From Mnemiopsis leidyi (Eukaryota; Ctenophora; Tentaculata; Lobata; Bolinopsidae): a stretch of DNA of 29,727 nucleotides. Positions 11,801-21,244 of this stretch are shown here, in pieces. Below the pieces are notes generated by a model, which was given only the letters and a program-made list of their open reading frames with translations, had not been told where the DNA came from and did no database searches. Where the stretch lies: the NCBI GenBank assembly GCA_000226015.1, contig JH152874.1:1-29727 (forward strand), given 5' to 3'. Positions within the stretch are counted from its first letter, which is position 1, and each line of letters opens with the position of its first letter. The position numbers and the translations under genes were made by a program.

Positions 11801-14800
11801 TAAATGGACGGATTGTCAAACATTTATATAGCTAACTTAACTAGTAACTACCTGCACATCCATCACTCAAGGGGAAGACGAACTTTGCCTCCCGTTCTAC
11901 ATTGCAGTCACTGTGATACGAGTGAAGAACAATAACCTGGCCTGAAAATTGTGAAAATTGTAGTTTGGTGGTTTTTACTGTTTCCGGGAGCCACTTCCCG
12001 GCCAGCTACCTGCTACATTAGAGGAGGAAAAGTGATTACATACTTATAATACATATCCAATCATCACTAATTCCCCGAACTACAAACTAGAAAATTTTAA
12101 AAAGCATCGCCCATCAACTTGACAGCATCAATTCTTTTGTTAAACTGGTGGCCCGATGAAAATTCCTCACATTCCTACTTAGTACTTACCGACCATATCA
12201 GTGATGTTGGCGACTACATTGACCGTAGAGAGAGGAACTGGACTACCTTGAACTACAAGACCGATATCTACAGATTTGACGACAGTTCCATCCAGTATGT
12301 CATCAATGTCTAGAGCAGCAATTTCCTTGTTTTCACCATCGTCAAATTCCTTCTCCTGAATTCGATTTAGATTTGAGGCGTATGAAATACGTGCTTATCT
12401 TTATAAATGCGATGTGACATGGTGTCATTGAGAATATGGATTGTGGGTGCATGTCTTCAACAAACAAAGAAAGGATCAATAACTCTTGAATCAGTTTCTA
12501 CCTTTTCGTTAGAATAAGATGTTTCAACAGGGGGGTATAAAAAGTTGGGATCAGGTATTACTCCAAACTCGATCAGTCCGATAATTTTGATACGATTCGT
12601 GTCGAAGATGCAGAATTCTCGGAAGTCAAAACTCGACAAATCATCTTCAGAACGAGTTGTTGAAACCACGGAATCATACCTGTAGAGAAATTGGGAAATT
12701 TAGAATTATAAAATGTGGAAGTAGCGCAGCAAAGAACTCTGTAGGGCTTTCAAAGATTATCAAAACTCTTTTCCAATGTAACTTACCCAGTAGGAGGAGC
12801 AGATATACCCTGAAGTTCCTTGGAAGTAGCGTACTGGTTTCCTGCAACTACTTCACAGACTACTAGGAACATAGTCCCTCTGGGGGAAGTTTCACTGGGG
12901 TGCAAGTATCTGATACTGTCCCTGAAAATACTCAAGGTATGATACGCTGTTAAGTTCATTCAAGCACATGTGTAATAACAGCTTTCAGTCTTGAATATAG
13001 CAAGTTTCCTTTGACAAGAAGCACTGACAAAGCATTTTAGACTCACATTGGATTTTCTGAAAAGTAGATTCCTCGACCCAGACGACCATGATCACGTCTT
13101 ATGATACCAAGTTCATTTTCAATCTAAAAATTGATTAGGAATGTCAAAATAAATTCGCCATAAAAACAGACCTCATGAATTCCTCAAGCATGCCAAAACC
13201 AAATCTCGCAAAGTCTGTTAACAGCCTACCTGCCAGGGTAAAACAAGACCCCGAGACAAGACACCCCACATATTGGAAGTGGCAGTGGCATGATAGAGAA
13301 CTTTTTTAGGAGCAGAGGGGTACCGGACTTGCTGCATCACGGAAGAGGGGTGTTGCAAAGAGTAGTACATGGTCGGATAACCGCTGTCATCTCTGTAAAT
13401 GTTGGTTTCGATAACTGGCAATTTCGGATTGCGAAATAATTGTTATCTCACGTAGATCAAACTTAAATGAACTGCTGTTGTTATTAATGATTGTTATTAA
13501 TAATTGTTATTAATTGTTATTAATTGTTATTAATTGTTATTAATAATTGTTAATAGTTAATTGAAAACCTTTATGTGACTAGACTTACTCAATGATTTTT
13601 ATAGCTGACTGAAATTCTTTTCTTGTAATTGGCGCCAGAGTAATTTTACAACCCAATGCACGATAAATATCCTCAGTTGTCGATATACCTAGATATTAAA
13701 CTAATAATATGGGGAATAGCAATACAGAATGAAAAATATGCCCGCAGGACTGAAGCAGAACCAATAATTCGGTAGTACCATACGTACTCAAATAGCGAAA
13801 AGACAGCAAAGCTGACTGAATTGTTCATTGTTTAAAATAATGATAGTTACCTTGCGATAGAGGAATACGGTCCTTCAGGATCCTGATCCTGTCTAAAAGT
13901 ACCACCAATCCAGATTGTTTGGCAAAACTCTCCATTTTAGTAACTCCAGCTGAACTCAACTCCTTAGTCAATGCAGCAAACAACTCAAACCTATCAGTTG
14001 AGTTTTTTACCGTTGCGTCCATCAAATCCAACGCGATACTTTCTATCCTCACGGCCTTTGGTAGGGTTATTTCACCGTCACCAAGCTCATCTAAAGCATC
14101 TTCCGCCGAATCCCAGAGAAATTTAACCAATGATAACACTCTCATTTTATGCGGAAAAATATCCAACTCAAGATCAACTTTCTCTTTCTTAAAAGGTTTC
14201 TTATCTCCCCATGTCTCATTGAGAGCATGCTGTTCTTTGTAAGATCTTTTTGAGACAGCTGAGTAAACAAAGATAGCCTCAGTTCGATCTGTCAGGTCCC
14301 AAACTTTGCACTCCAACTTAGAACCACGCTTAACGACTCGATACTTTGCTGGGGGTTTAAACCAGAGTTCGGTTTTGTTGACATAGCAGAACTTCAACTT
14401 GACCATTTCTTTGTGGTCCAGTGTGGAGACAGGATACTTCGTGACTGAAATTTATAAAATCAAGCCATCACAATCGGTATCGCAAAGGGACCCAGGGGGT
14501 TGTGAGAATCACGTCTTAAAAGATCCTATTTTCGCGTAATTTAGGATTCATTGTGAACTTTTTTTAGGAGTTTTTCTGTAGTCCTATTATAACAAGAATT
14601 GCGCTGCTTAGTTAGGTGTCAGGCGGACGCTTGATTTCCATCTCTCTAACTCTAAGGAGCTACTTTCATGGCATCTACCCTCACATAGAAGCAATTGAGC
14701 AGCAAATACTGTAAATGAAATTTTAGTTACAAAGACTGCTTGAAGGAATTATACAGCCGCTAACACAGCGCTGGCAAGCGCAATCGTCTTTATTTTCTCT

Positions 14801-16379
14801 TCCTCGAATTGGCCGAAAGCCGCTGCCTTTTTAACCATAACATTTGCGACTAGAAAATGAGCGAGACCCGTATTTTTGATTCATCTTCTTCGGTCCATTA
14901 AAGCGGTTCATTCTTTTAATATCACTCATTTTCGTCGTGAAATTAACAAAACTCAAAAGACGGTCAGGTGACACCCAAGTTTTAAGTTTTGGTACATTAT
15001 ACTACAATAAAAACATTGAAAACTGGAAGTGGAACAATTTAGCCTCACGTTGCGGCCCATTCTCACAATTTGATTTAGCTTCTGTGATGATACCGAATGT
15101 AGATATACACTGCATATTGGTTAAGAAACATTAAATCGGCCTTGAAGTTTTAGCAATAAAAAACAGACTTAAAACTCAGCTTGCGCTGATACCCGACTCT
15201 CTTGCCGCACAACATTTCGTCAACTTGAAAGATTAACTAAATTGATACACAATGCAGGTGCAGCCGAGCGAGATTATCTAACATTTGCATCCATTGTACG
15301 ATTCATGCAGTCAGATGCAATAGCTGATTAAATTGCGATGTGTTTATTGCGATGTTTTTAAAAAGTCGTTCTTTTGCCCATTGCCGCAACGTGAATTTAC
15401 CGGTCTATCACAAATAAGGAAGGAAAAAATGTTCATAATAAGCTACTGGACCATAGCAGTGCTTCAACTATAAACCAGAGATAATTCAGATAAGAATTGA
15501 ATATAATATTGACTAAGGAATTCGGTGTAATACCCAGATAGTGATACGTACGCCGCGTATGCAACGCCGAAATGGTAACGGTAGCGCACGCAATGTGTTA
15601 AATTGGTTTGACAGCGGACACCGCCATGGATATAAAACGGCACCCTACCCCCCTTTCACGACCACCACTTTAAACCATCTATTTACTTTTTGCCCTCGGC
15701 AAAATGTATTAGAGATGGAAAAAATCAAAATGTTTACCAGACGAGAGAATTTCCTGTTTCCGCTCCCTGCTTAGAATTGACGGCTCATTTTCCGCACCTA
15801 GATTTAGCTGGAATTTTCCCGAATCTGTTTTCTCTTGAGCACTGAACTCCGCATAGTGCTCGTAACTCTAACAGAAAAAAGAAAACTCCAGTCAAGCTTG
15901 GATTATGATTTTAGGTATTTATACACCCTGACAATAAATTGGGGGAAATCTAAATTTTGTTTAAAAAATTTCACCAAAATTACCTGTTTTATTCCTAATG
16001 CAGTTGACTCGTCTATGTAACGTTCTGACACAACTGGAATACCAAGCTTCTTGCATGTTTCACCCCTAGAGCTTTCTTTGAACTTTAGCACGTTCGAACT
16101 CAAAACACAGCTCACCTTTAAGTGAGCAGTTTTATTAGCGTCGGGAATTCCATTTAGCTATCTACTTTTTAAATGCAAAAATATAATCGCAATTTTGCAA
16201 ATGCTTTTCTTCTGTAAGGTTACAAAAAATTTGTGATTAAAACAAACCTTTTTGTTAAGACTAAATGACACTTGTCCTCCCCCATCAACTACTGCATTTT
16301 TTATCCGGGTTTTTGTCTTGAAATTGTAGCTGGTACCATCGATAAAGATGACATCGCCACGGAACAAGAATTCGCTCAT
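3934..16379 (-). CDS. PARP4-like: Vault-type poly/mono-ADP-ribosyltransferase (PARP4-like), complete 28-exon gene with actin-derived modules
   Basis: Exons (high to low): 16379-16248, 16115-15984, 15867-15738, 14444-13851, 13688-13589, 13414-13230, 13123-13047, 12921-12787, 12679-12502, 12355-12190, 11941-11852, 11710-11577, 11418-11307, 11173-11004, 10860-10623, 10504-10350, 10205-10012, 9800-9566, 9449-9341, 9240-9155, 9002-8799, 8687-8470, 8261-6758, 6117-5911, 5811-4714, about 4577-4461, 4294-4205, 4056-3934. The product is about 2,300 residues; human PARP4 is about 1,720. Domain order BRCT, helical regulatory, ART catalytic, VIT, VWA, C-terminal region matches PARP4, the PARP of vault particles, and distinguishes it from ITIH or VWA5 proteins. 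Between VWA and C-terminus lie two actin N-terminal modules and a proline-rich repeat. Phases agree at all junctions I could test except exon 5/6, which stays unresolved. The exon 26 acceptor is ambiguous (4577 or 4571). A vault and ADP-ribosylation role is inferred from family. Confidence 0.87.
5911..6117 (-). other. Exon 24: chimeric duplicated exon (exon 25 head fused to exon 23 tail)
   Basis: The exon is 207 nt, phase 0-0. Its 5' part encodes [17 protein letters not shown], matching the start of exon 25 ([15 protein letters not shown]). Its 3' part encodes [20 protein letters not shown] and [18 protein letters not shown], matching the end of exon 23. The following intron also matches the one after exon 23 (TGTCAAACAATAAAAAT near the donor). 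One tandem duplication running from within exon 23 to within exon 25 explains it exactly. Confidence 0.9.
6245..6671. mobile_element. MITE-like element with ~26-bp terminal inverted repeats, in intron 23
   Basis: The left end begins GGGGTCGTTCACATATGACG and the right end, reverse-complemented, begins GGGGTCGTTCAGATATGACG. The inverted match extends about 26 bp with two mismatches. The interior has C-rich tracts and GTCATC motifs and no coding sequence. Just outside the ends is a 12-bp perfect direct repeat, ATCACATCGAGT (6224-6235 and 6674-6685). The element probably inserted after the exon 24 duplication, as intron 24 lacks it. Superfamily not assigned. Confidence 0.85.
7381..7716. repeat. 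24-bp coding minisatellite (14 units) giving Pro/Arg/Ala-rich octapeptide repeats
   Basis: Fourteen head-to-tail 24-bp units (variants GTG/GCG at the unit end), exactly in phase with the gene. On the minus strand they encode repeats of APPRAPGA: 12 RAPG plus one RAPS, followed by PPPPPG and PPPSLG. Most units are nearly identical, a sign of recent expansion. The flanks are also proline-rich ([22 protein letters not shown]), resembling FH1-type linkers. Confidence 0.95.
7853..8047 (-). other. Actin N-terminal module 2 (close to actin), within exon 23
   Basis: A second collinear actin segment: [20 protein letters not shown], then [20 protein letters not shown], then [20 protein letters not shown], ending near TNPLAP. 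It is nearly intact actin sequence from residue ~8 to ~69, including the whole DNase-I loop. The change is DNGSG to DMGSY in the phosphate loop. It follows module 1 after another acidic tract ([12 protein letters not shown]), so acidic tract plus actin fragment looks like a duplicated unit. Confidence 0.93.
8141..8546 (-). other. Actin N-terminal module 1 (diverged), split over exons 22-23
   Basis: After an acidic Ser/Asp/Glu tract, the protein reads [20 protein letters not shown] then RAVF at the exon 22 end, continuing in exon 23 with [20 protein letters not shown]. This is collinear with actin residues ~8-66: first phosphate-binding loop, [11 protein letters not shown], DNase-I loop and SYVGDEA. 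The RPRHQG part of the loop is replaced. The intron (8262-8469) interrupts the module right after AVF. Nothing of actin beyond about residue 70 is present. Confidence 0.88.
8799..10860 (-). other. VWA domain and its C-terminal extension, exons 15-21 of copy B
   Basis: Exon 15 starts with [20 protein letters not shown] and includes [11 protein letters not shown] and the metal-site motif DCSKS (DxSxS) in [15 protein letters not shown]. Exon 17 gives the conserved core strand NLVLVSDG. Exon 18 ([20 protein letters not shown]), exon 19 ([18 protein letters not shown]), exon 20 ([14 protein letters not shown]) and exon 21 ([14 protein letters not shown]) follow the PARP4/ITIH order closely. The metal-binding site looks intact, so ligand binding is plausible. 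Confidence 0.88.
11004..12355 (-). other. VIT domain exons 10-14 of copy B
   Basis: The VIT (vault protein inter-alpha-trypsin) domain runs over five exons. Diagnostic segments are [31 protein letters not shown], the signature [20 protein letters not shown] followed by [19 protein letters not shown], then [14 protein letters not shown] and [13 protein letters not shown]. The order and spacing match PARP4 and ITIH heavy chains. A VIT placed directly before VWA is the rule in both families. Confidence 0.9.
12502..13414 (-). other. ADP-ribosyltransferase catalytic exons 6-9 of copy B (H-Y-E triad)
   Basis: Exon 6 carries the first catalytic segment, [20 protein letters not shown]. Exon 7 carries [12 protein letters not shown] with the catalytic tyrosine. 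Exon 8 carries [13 protein letters not shown] and the core strand [14 protein letters not shown]. Exon 9 carries [13 protein letters not shown] and the strand [18 protein letters not shown] with the catalytic glutamate. The H-Y-E triad is therefore complete, as in PARP4. The residue after the catalytic His is Ala, not the usual Gly. Phases across 6/7 (0), 7/8 (2) and 8/9 (2) fit. Confidence 0.87.
13480..13556. repeat. TTGTTATTAA microsatellite in intron 5 of copy B
   Basis: Several tandem copies of a TTGTTATTAA-type unit interrupt the intron. The matching intron of copy A has only a short remnant, so the expansion postdates the duplication. Confidence 0.85.
13851..14444 (-). other. Exon 4 of copy B: linker plus helical PARP regulatory-like region
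   Basis: A 594-nt exon opening with [17 protein letters not shown] strand-rich half ([20 protein letters not shown]) is followed by helices containing [20 protein letters not shown] and a long helix ending at [10 protein letters not shown]. Position and helical content match the segment of PARP4 preceding the catalytic fold. It differs from copy A at only 13 of 594 nucleotides by eye, while the neighbouring introns are far more diverged. Confidence 0.75.
14445..15737. mobile_element. Intron 3 of copy B enlarged by an unidentified ~1.25 kb insertion
   Basis: This intron is 1,293 bp, whereas the equivalent intron in copy A is 273 bp. Only about 20 bp at each end resemble copy A. The insert holds codon-like but stop-interrupted stretches on the plus strand, for example a ~50-codon frame ending at TAA near 15331 and another from 15541 to 15774. 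I found no matching terminal inverted repeats and cannot name a family. It is most likely a decayed transposon or captured foreign fragment. Confidence 0.55.
15738..16379 (-). other. BRCT-encoding exons 1-3 of PARP4-like copy B
   Basis: The start codon is ATG at 16379. Exons 1 and 2 (44 codons each, both phase 0) encode a BRCT fold: a first strand near GDVIFID, the glycine turn [10 protein letters not shown], a strand beginning VSCVLSS, and the last helix [12 protein letters not shown] with Tyr where many BRCT domains have Trp. Exon 3 encodes a charged linker. PARP4 is unusual among PARPs in starting with a BRCT domain, which supports both the start and the family call. The first ~9 residues and the end of exon 3 differ most between copies A and B. 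Confidence 0.8.
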
Positions 16380-16861
16380 TATCTTATGTAACCTTCATGC
16401 TATAAATAGTAGTGAAATTAGATCGTCGCGTTTGTTTTAATATTTAGCATTATGGTAATATGGATAATTTCAGTTGGATCGCAAGCTTATCCACTATTTG
16501 CAGATAATTTGACTAGCAAAGTTCCGATTTAACCCCTAATTTCACCTTCAAATATAAGATTCAATGATAAGAAAACCTTTATACGACAAACGATAATATT
16601 TAATGTAAAGAGGTGAATATAATCAGTTGATATAAATTAAAGGATAAGCACAACAAACGCAACTCAGCGATAAATCCTCCTCAGTTAACTCTTCTCAAAC
16701 AAATATACTCCACTGATAAACAGGTTATCGTTAACTGTTTTTGTTTTCTTCGCCACAAGTCATCTCAAAACCAGAAGGAAAATCACATCAAGACACGAAA
16801 ACAAAAATGGAGAAAATAAGATCAAGCCAGCTTGTCGCATTCTCATTTGCTTCGTTTTTTT
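16380..16861. other. Spacer upstream of PARP4-like copy B
   Basis: About 480 bp between the stop codon of the membrane-protein gene (16862) and the PARP4-like ATG. It must contain the 3' UTR of the former and the promoter of the latter. It is AT-rich; I see no repeat, RNA gene or open frame of note. Confidence 0.5.
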
Positions 16862-17938
16862 TCAAGTTTCGGTTGATTTTTCAGCCGCCTGACTCTGTAG
16901 CTTTCCCATGATATCGTAGTTTGGTAACATGACTCTTGTAAAGTCTGGATGAAGACATGGAACAGGTAGCTTAACCAATCCCTGAAAACGTGATAATTAC
17001 ATTTCTAGAACTGATGTTTGATTTACGAAGAGATAACTTGACTGTGAAAGAAGAAAGCTGCAAAAATAGTATGAAGTAGGTACCAAAGGGTAAGTTTTAA
17101 GTACGCGTTTCATTCTTGTCTTCCCATCCTTTGGCTTCGTTTCTTCCCAAAACTCATGAGCTATATCGTCATCATCGTCTCTACTCAATGAGCTGAATGT
17201 TTGTTGATTATTTCCGCTGATTAAACTATATACTTGTAAGTAACTATTTAACTACACTATATGTTTTCTTTACAACTCAATAAATCTACTTCAGCTTGCT
17301 ACGCTGTAACATCCAGTTCACATCTGATCTACATTTATGTTAAAATAAGCTTGCGTGCATGATGCTTCATTTCTGTGTTAATCAGCAAAATATTTTTCGC
17401 GCGCGACGTAAAAATTACCAAAAAGTTAATTCAGGACAGCTGGAACACACGTTCGCTTAGAAATTCCAAATGATTGCTGGTATTTAAGTTTTAACTAACC
17501 TTCTACGTTCCCTCACTACAACCAAACTGTTGGAGGTCTGCTCTGATTTATTTGGGGAGGTGGAAGAACCCCGGATGTAGTTGGATGTTTTCTTGTAGAT
17601 GTTACTGGCGGAGTTACCCATACATAACCTGCGGTTATAATCTGGCTTTCGTTTGAAACGATGATAAAATGAAGCATTGATTTGATGGACAATCTTGACA
17701 GTGACTGAGTGTAGATAAAATTGTGGATTTAGCAGTTAGCGTTTTATTGTAGACAAAAAGCGTGAAAAGAGTTAACTTACCTTATAGCATAAAACAAGAA
17801 TACGACTATCCAAAAAGAGTAGAACCAAAGTTTTGAGGGTCTCCTATACCAAGGATCTGTGAGCGTTGGACAGGTACTGGGCTTGGTGATGGAGTCGTAG
17901 AATGAAGGTGGGACGCACTGTGGTAACTGATCAACCAT
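16862..17938 (-). CDS. 171-residue single-pass membrane protein, family not recognised
   Basis: Four exons with matching phases: 17938-17781, 17628-17500, 17192-17084, 16981-16862 (TGA). The ATG reads MVDQLPQCVPPSFYDSITKP and lies 7 nt after a good acceptor (TTTCTTAACAG), so a non-coding leader exon or a trans-spliced leader is possible. Residues ~37-53 (LWFYSFWIVVFLFYAIR) form one hydrophobic segment flanked by basic residues on the N side (WYRRPSK). The C-terminal ~115 residues are hydrophilic, with an acidic cluster SRDDDDDIAHEFWEETKPK and a conserved-looking end VKLPVPCLHPDFTRVMLPNY. No signal peptide is obvious. I do not recognise the family. The clean splice phases over four exons are the main evidence that it is real. 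Confidence 0.7.
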
Positions 17939-18272
17939 ACATTAACTGTTAAGAAATGAGGTTATCGCTTTCACGGTATAATTGAAGCTTTCTAGTCTAC
18001 ATCATACCAACCTCGCAAACGCAAAAGGCAATGCATCTAATCGTAGTGAAGTGGGTTTTTTGTTACCTTTAGAATCAGTAAATTAGAGCTCCCTTAGCAA
18101 TAAAAGTAAGAGGACTCGACTCCACATAAATAGCAATAATAATTCTATAATTTTTTACACAACAACACCTAATGATTCTTCAATAAATACAATGGAGGAA
18201 GACCAGAGGTAAACGTGTACGAAACCCCCTATAATCAACAAACTCAGGATCATGTAGTCTATAATAAATTAT
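17939..18272. other. Short spacer between membrane-protein gene and MIC26/27-like gene
   Basis: 334 bp of AT-rich DNA following the TGA at 18273-18275. It holds the MIC26/27 3' UTR and the upstream region of the next gene. Apart from the acceptor-like TTTCTTAACAG just before the downstream ATG, nothing specific was seen. Confidence 0.5.
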
Positions 18273-20725
18273 TCACGATCTGGAAGATCTAGTGCTATAC
18301 ATATCATCATGTTCCCTGTCGCCCATTCCCAGATTTTCTTCAATGATCGGCACATCCTTGGGCACTGGCAGTTTCTCCAAGGGTATGACTGTGTTTAACG
18401 AGTCTTCAACTTCTTCCTTGGTTGGCTCTTCAACAGCTAAATTTGATCCTTCAGAGTCCTGATTCTCAGATATCAATTGCTCATCTTGAAGTATTTCAGC
18501 TGATTCTGGCACTATCTGACTTGCATCTTGAGTTATTTCAGCTGATTCTTGCACTATCTGACTCGCAAGATCTTGTATTGCCTCTGTATCGTTGGAGGAA
18601 GAAACATCGGACGAATCGTCTATAAGAACAGCTTCTTGGATGATTTTGATAGTATCGGTTTCAACTTTGACAGCTTCCTCAGGTGATTTATCGGGAAATT
18701 GTGCCTTAACTTTCTGGTATATAAATGAGGAGCCAACTTGAGCTTGGTGGAACACAAAACTGCAACCTGAGACAAAACACCGTGAAAATTTGCTGAACCT
18801 AAGGAATAGAAAATGTGCTTATCATCAAATACCTATCATCAATAAAGAGCGGTATTCATTAGGTAATTTATTTATCATCATATTTGATGGCTCTTAGTCC
18901 TTAAATGCCACCCCGGTTAGGGCAACAATGATCGATTAACCAATCAAACAAAATCGATCTCTGATTCATATGGATGGCAGAAAGGAGAGTAGAACGGATA
19001 GTGGAGAGGGTAAAGTAGAAAATGGAAAGTGGCGAGTGGGGAATGGAGAGTGGAGAAAGGAAAGTGTATAGAGCTATATAGAAGAAAGTGGAGTCTAGCT
19101 AGGATCCCTTCATAGTGGTTAAATTCTTGATGAAGAGTTATCCCGTATGCATGCTTAACTTCTTGACAATGGCACTTGGCTGCGGCTTTGTCAACAAGTG
19201 CTAGGCAAGAAGGCGGGCCGCAGCACTCTTGTTGAAGACATTTTGGGGACCTCACCACCTTGGTCCCGGGAAGCATTTCTTGGATCTAATGTGAATATCA
19301 ACGATGGTAACTAGGATTCAAAGTCTGTCCTGTTCTGTTGTCAAAGATTTAATAGTGGTCCAGAGAAACGATTCATAAAGGAAATGAAAAAATAAGAGAA
19401 AGATGAAGCAAAGGAATTTAGAGAGGAGAGTGCAGAGCCAGTTAAGCAGGTAAGAGGAATATAGGAGGATATAGAAGACGTGAAAGAGTGATGATATTTT
19501 TCAAAAGTATTTGAAGACTATTCTAAGAGATCAAATTTTGACCACCATAGATTAATATGCGGCTGTAGGCCGGAGGTTCCGGCTAGTGAATGAAATTTAA
19601 CAATACCGTCAACAGTAGCTTTTCCAGCTGTGGCCACCAACGGTAGAGTAGTGGTAAGGGTCTTGGACGTGACTTTGTAAGTTTGTTTAGGGTAGCATGC
19701 TGTGTTGCCGCCCACAAAACCCATTATGGGATAGAAGATCCTGGAAATGGCAATTTTAGCAGATAAACTAATCATGATTATCACACAATTGTCATTAATC
19801 ATTTCGTACAAAACTAAGTGTTCAGTCCAATGAATCAACGGTTGCAATCACAAATTCTCCCGACTTTAAAATTAGAACAAACCTCTTGAAACCGCCAGAC
19901 TTTCGGCCCTGTAATACCCCAGAGAAGGTACACAAACTGATAACAGATACTCTCTTGACCGTATCATAGGTGATCGGGACGAATCTCGTTACCGGTTTTA
20001 TTGTAGATAGAACCTGCAAGTATGCAAGATGGTGAAAGTCTGAGTGTCACATTTAGGTACTTGCTCTGTAAATTACTAATTACTATTAGCTGTAACCATA
20101 GGGTGAATCATGATCAATCGTACGGCATAATGTGAATATTGAATACAATTTTATTGCTTCTCTGATGGACATTTTGTCCAATGTCGAATGTGCAGTAAAA
20201 AACACATAAATTTTAAACCTTTTGTTCGGCATGAAAACATATTTCTTTCTTGTCATCTACTTCATTTTCAATAATATTTCTGTATTCTGTAAACTTCCTC
20301 CTGAAGATAGATATTACATAAGAAAGAGTGCGAGTGATTAGTACTTACCCATAGCTATAAAAAGGTCTATCAAGAAACACAATTCTTGAAAAAATCCGTG
20401 AACCTATTTAAACAAGTAAAAGTGTTTATCTATATTGACTGTGTCTGACTTATCATTTGTTATCGTTCATTCTCCATCACAGTGTCACATGTGGTAAAAC
20501 CTAAAACACCAAAAATCGCATTCCCTATGAAGTGATTAAGAACCTGATAAGTCCAGGTGACTTGGCTGGAGTATTTTGCTTTGCTGCAGAAGGTGGATCG
20601 TAGATGTCTAGTTCACTCATACTTTCTGTTTTAATTCCTTCAGCACATACAAGCTGCAAACGGTGCGAAAGTGTTTCAGAAACAATGGATACTTTTCTAG
20701 TAAGCAATTTGATGGATATTGAGAA
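18273..20725 (-). CDS. APOO/APOOL-like: MICOS complex subunit MIC26/MIC27 (apolipoprotein O family)
   Basis: Confident exons are 20013-19883, 19740-19607 and 18766-18273, with phases 2 and 1 agreeing. They encode VSVISLCTFSGVLQGRKSGG, FKR|IFYPIMGFVGGNTACYP and an acidic tail ending DDMYSTRSSRS. The paired hydrophobic segments (SGVLQGRK; FYPIMGFVGGNTACYP) and the terminal DMYSTRS are hallmarks of APOO/APOOL, inner-membrane proteins that shape cristae within MICOS. The N-terminal part is less certain. An exon from 20725 or ATG 20620 to 20544 encodes MSELDIYDPPSAAK, like the MIC27 region before the first membrane segment, preceded in frame by a presequence-like stretch. A possible small exon at 20384-20349 (IVFLDRPFYSYG) does not fit the phase of the next exon. 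The true start may lie upstream. Confidence 0.82.
18767..19606. repeat. 840-bp intron of MIC26/27-like gene with purine-rich minisatellite-like sequence
   Basis: Positions 18975-19075 and again 19385-19490 are strongly purine-rich on the plus strand, with imperfect GGAGAGTGGA/GGAAAGTGG units. Between them, around 19085-19276, a minus-strand frame without stops encodes a Cys-rich stretch including SPKCLQQECCGPPSCLAL. It lacks flanking splice signals in phase with the gene, so I treat it as transposon or pseudogene debris. Confidence 0.6.
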
Positions 20726-21244
20726 CTATATAGGGCAAAGAATTAAAGAATTTTAAATTTTACATGAGGGATTAAAAGGAAATTTGCCGTGGAAAATTTA
20801 ATTTCAATTATTAATATTCCGAGATTTGGCAGCTGAAGTAATGACACACATAAATATATTTATAAAACAATAATTAAACAGAAATCGATTAGCTTTAAAA
20901 CCATTTACAATAAACATTAAACAAAATGATATAACTTTTTCACACAAATTAAATCAATAACTACAGTTAATAAGAAGGCTGTATTTGATACTGTTCTTTA
21001 GAAAATTGTTAGTACCTTTCGAATCACTATGCAATTGCAACTTAATATGCATTTAATTCATATATGCAGCAAAGGAACATTGTAATTTTACTGTAGATTT
21101 GATATCAACAACTTATATGACACATAATGGCCATAGTGCAGAATACCATTAAATTGAAATAGCAACAGATGTTCGAATTCAAAATCAAGATATCTAAGAT
21201 AGCATTTGTTGCAATAAGCCAAGTCACCAATAAAGTTGTCAAAA
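20726..21244. other. Spacer between MIC26/27-like gene and VPS8
   Basis: AT-rich sequence after the VPS8 stop codon. A minus-strand ATTAAA at about 21053-21058 is a possible VPS8 polyadenylation signal, about 190 bp after the stop. No oligo-A tract or target-site duplication was obvious that would mark the VPS8 coding region as a recent retrocopy. Confidence 0.5.

Noticed and set aside
20349..20384. Small exon of MIC26/27-like gene
   Set aside because: Good acceptor and donor but the phase does not match the following exon; left as possible only.
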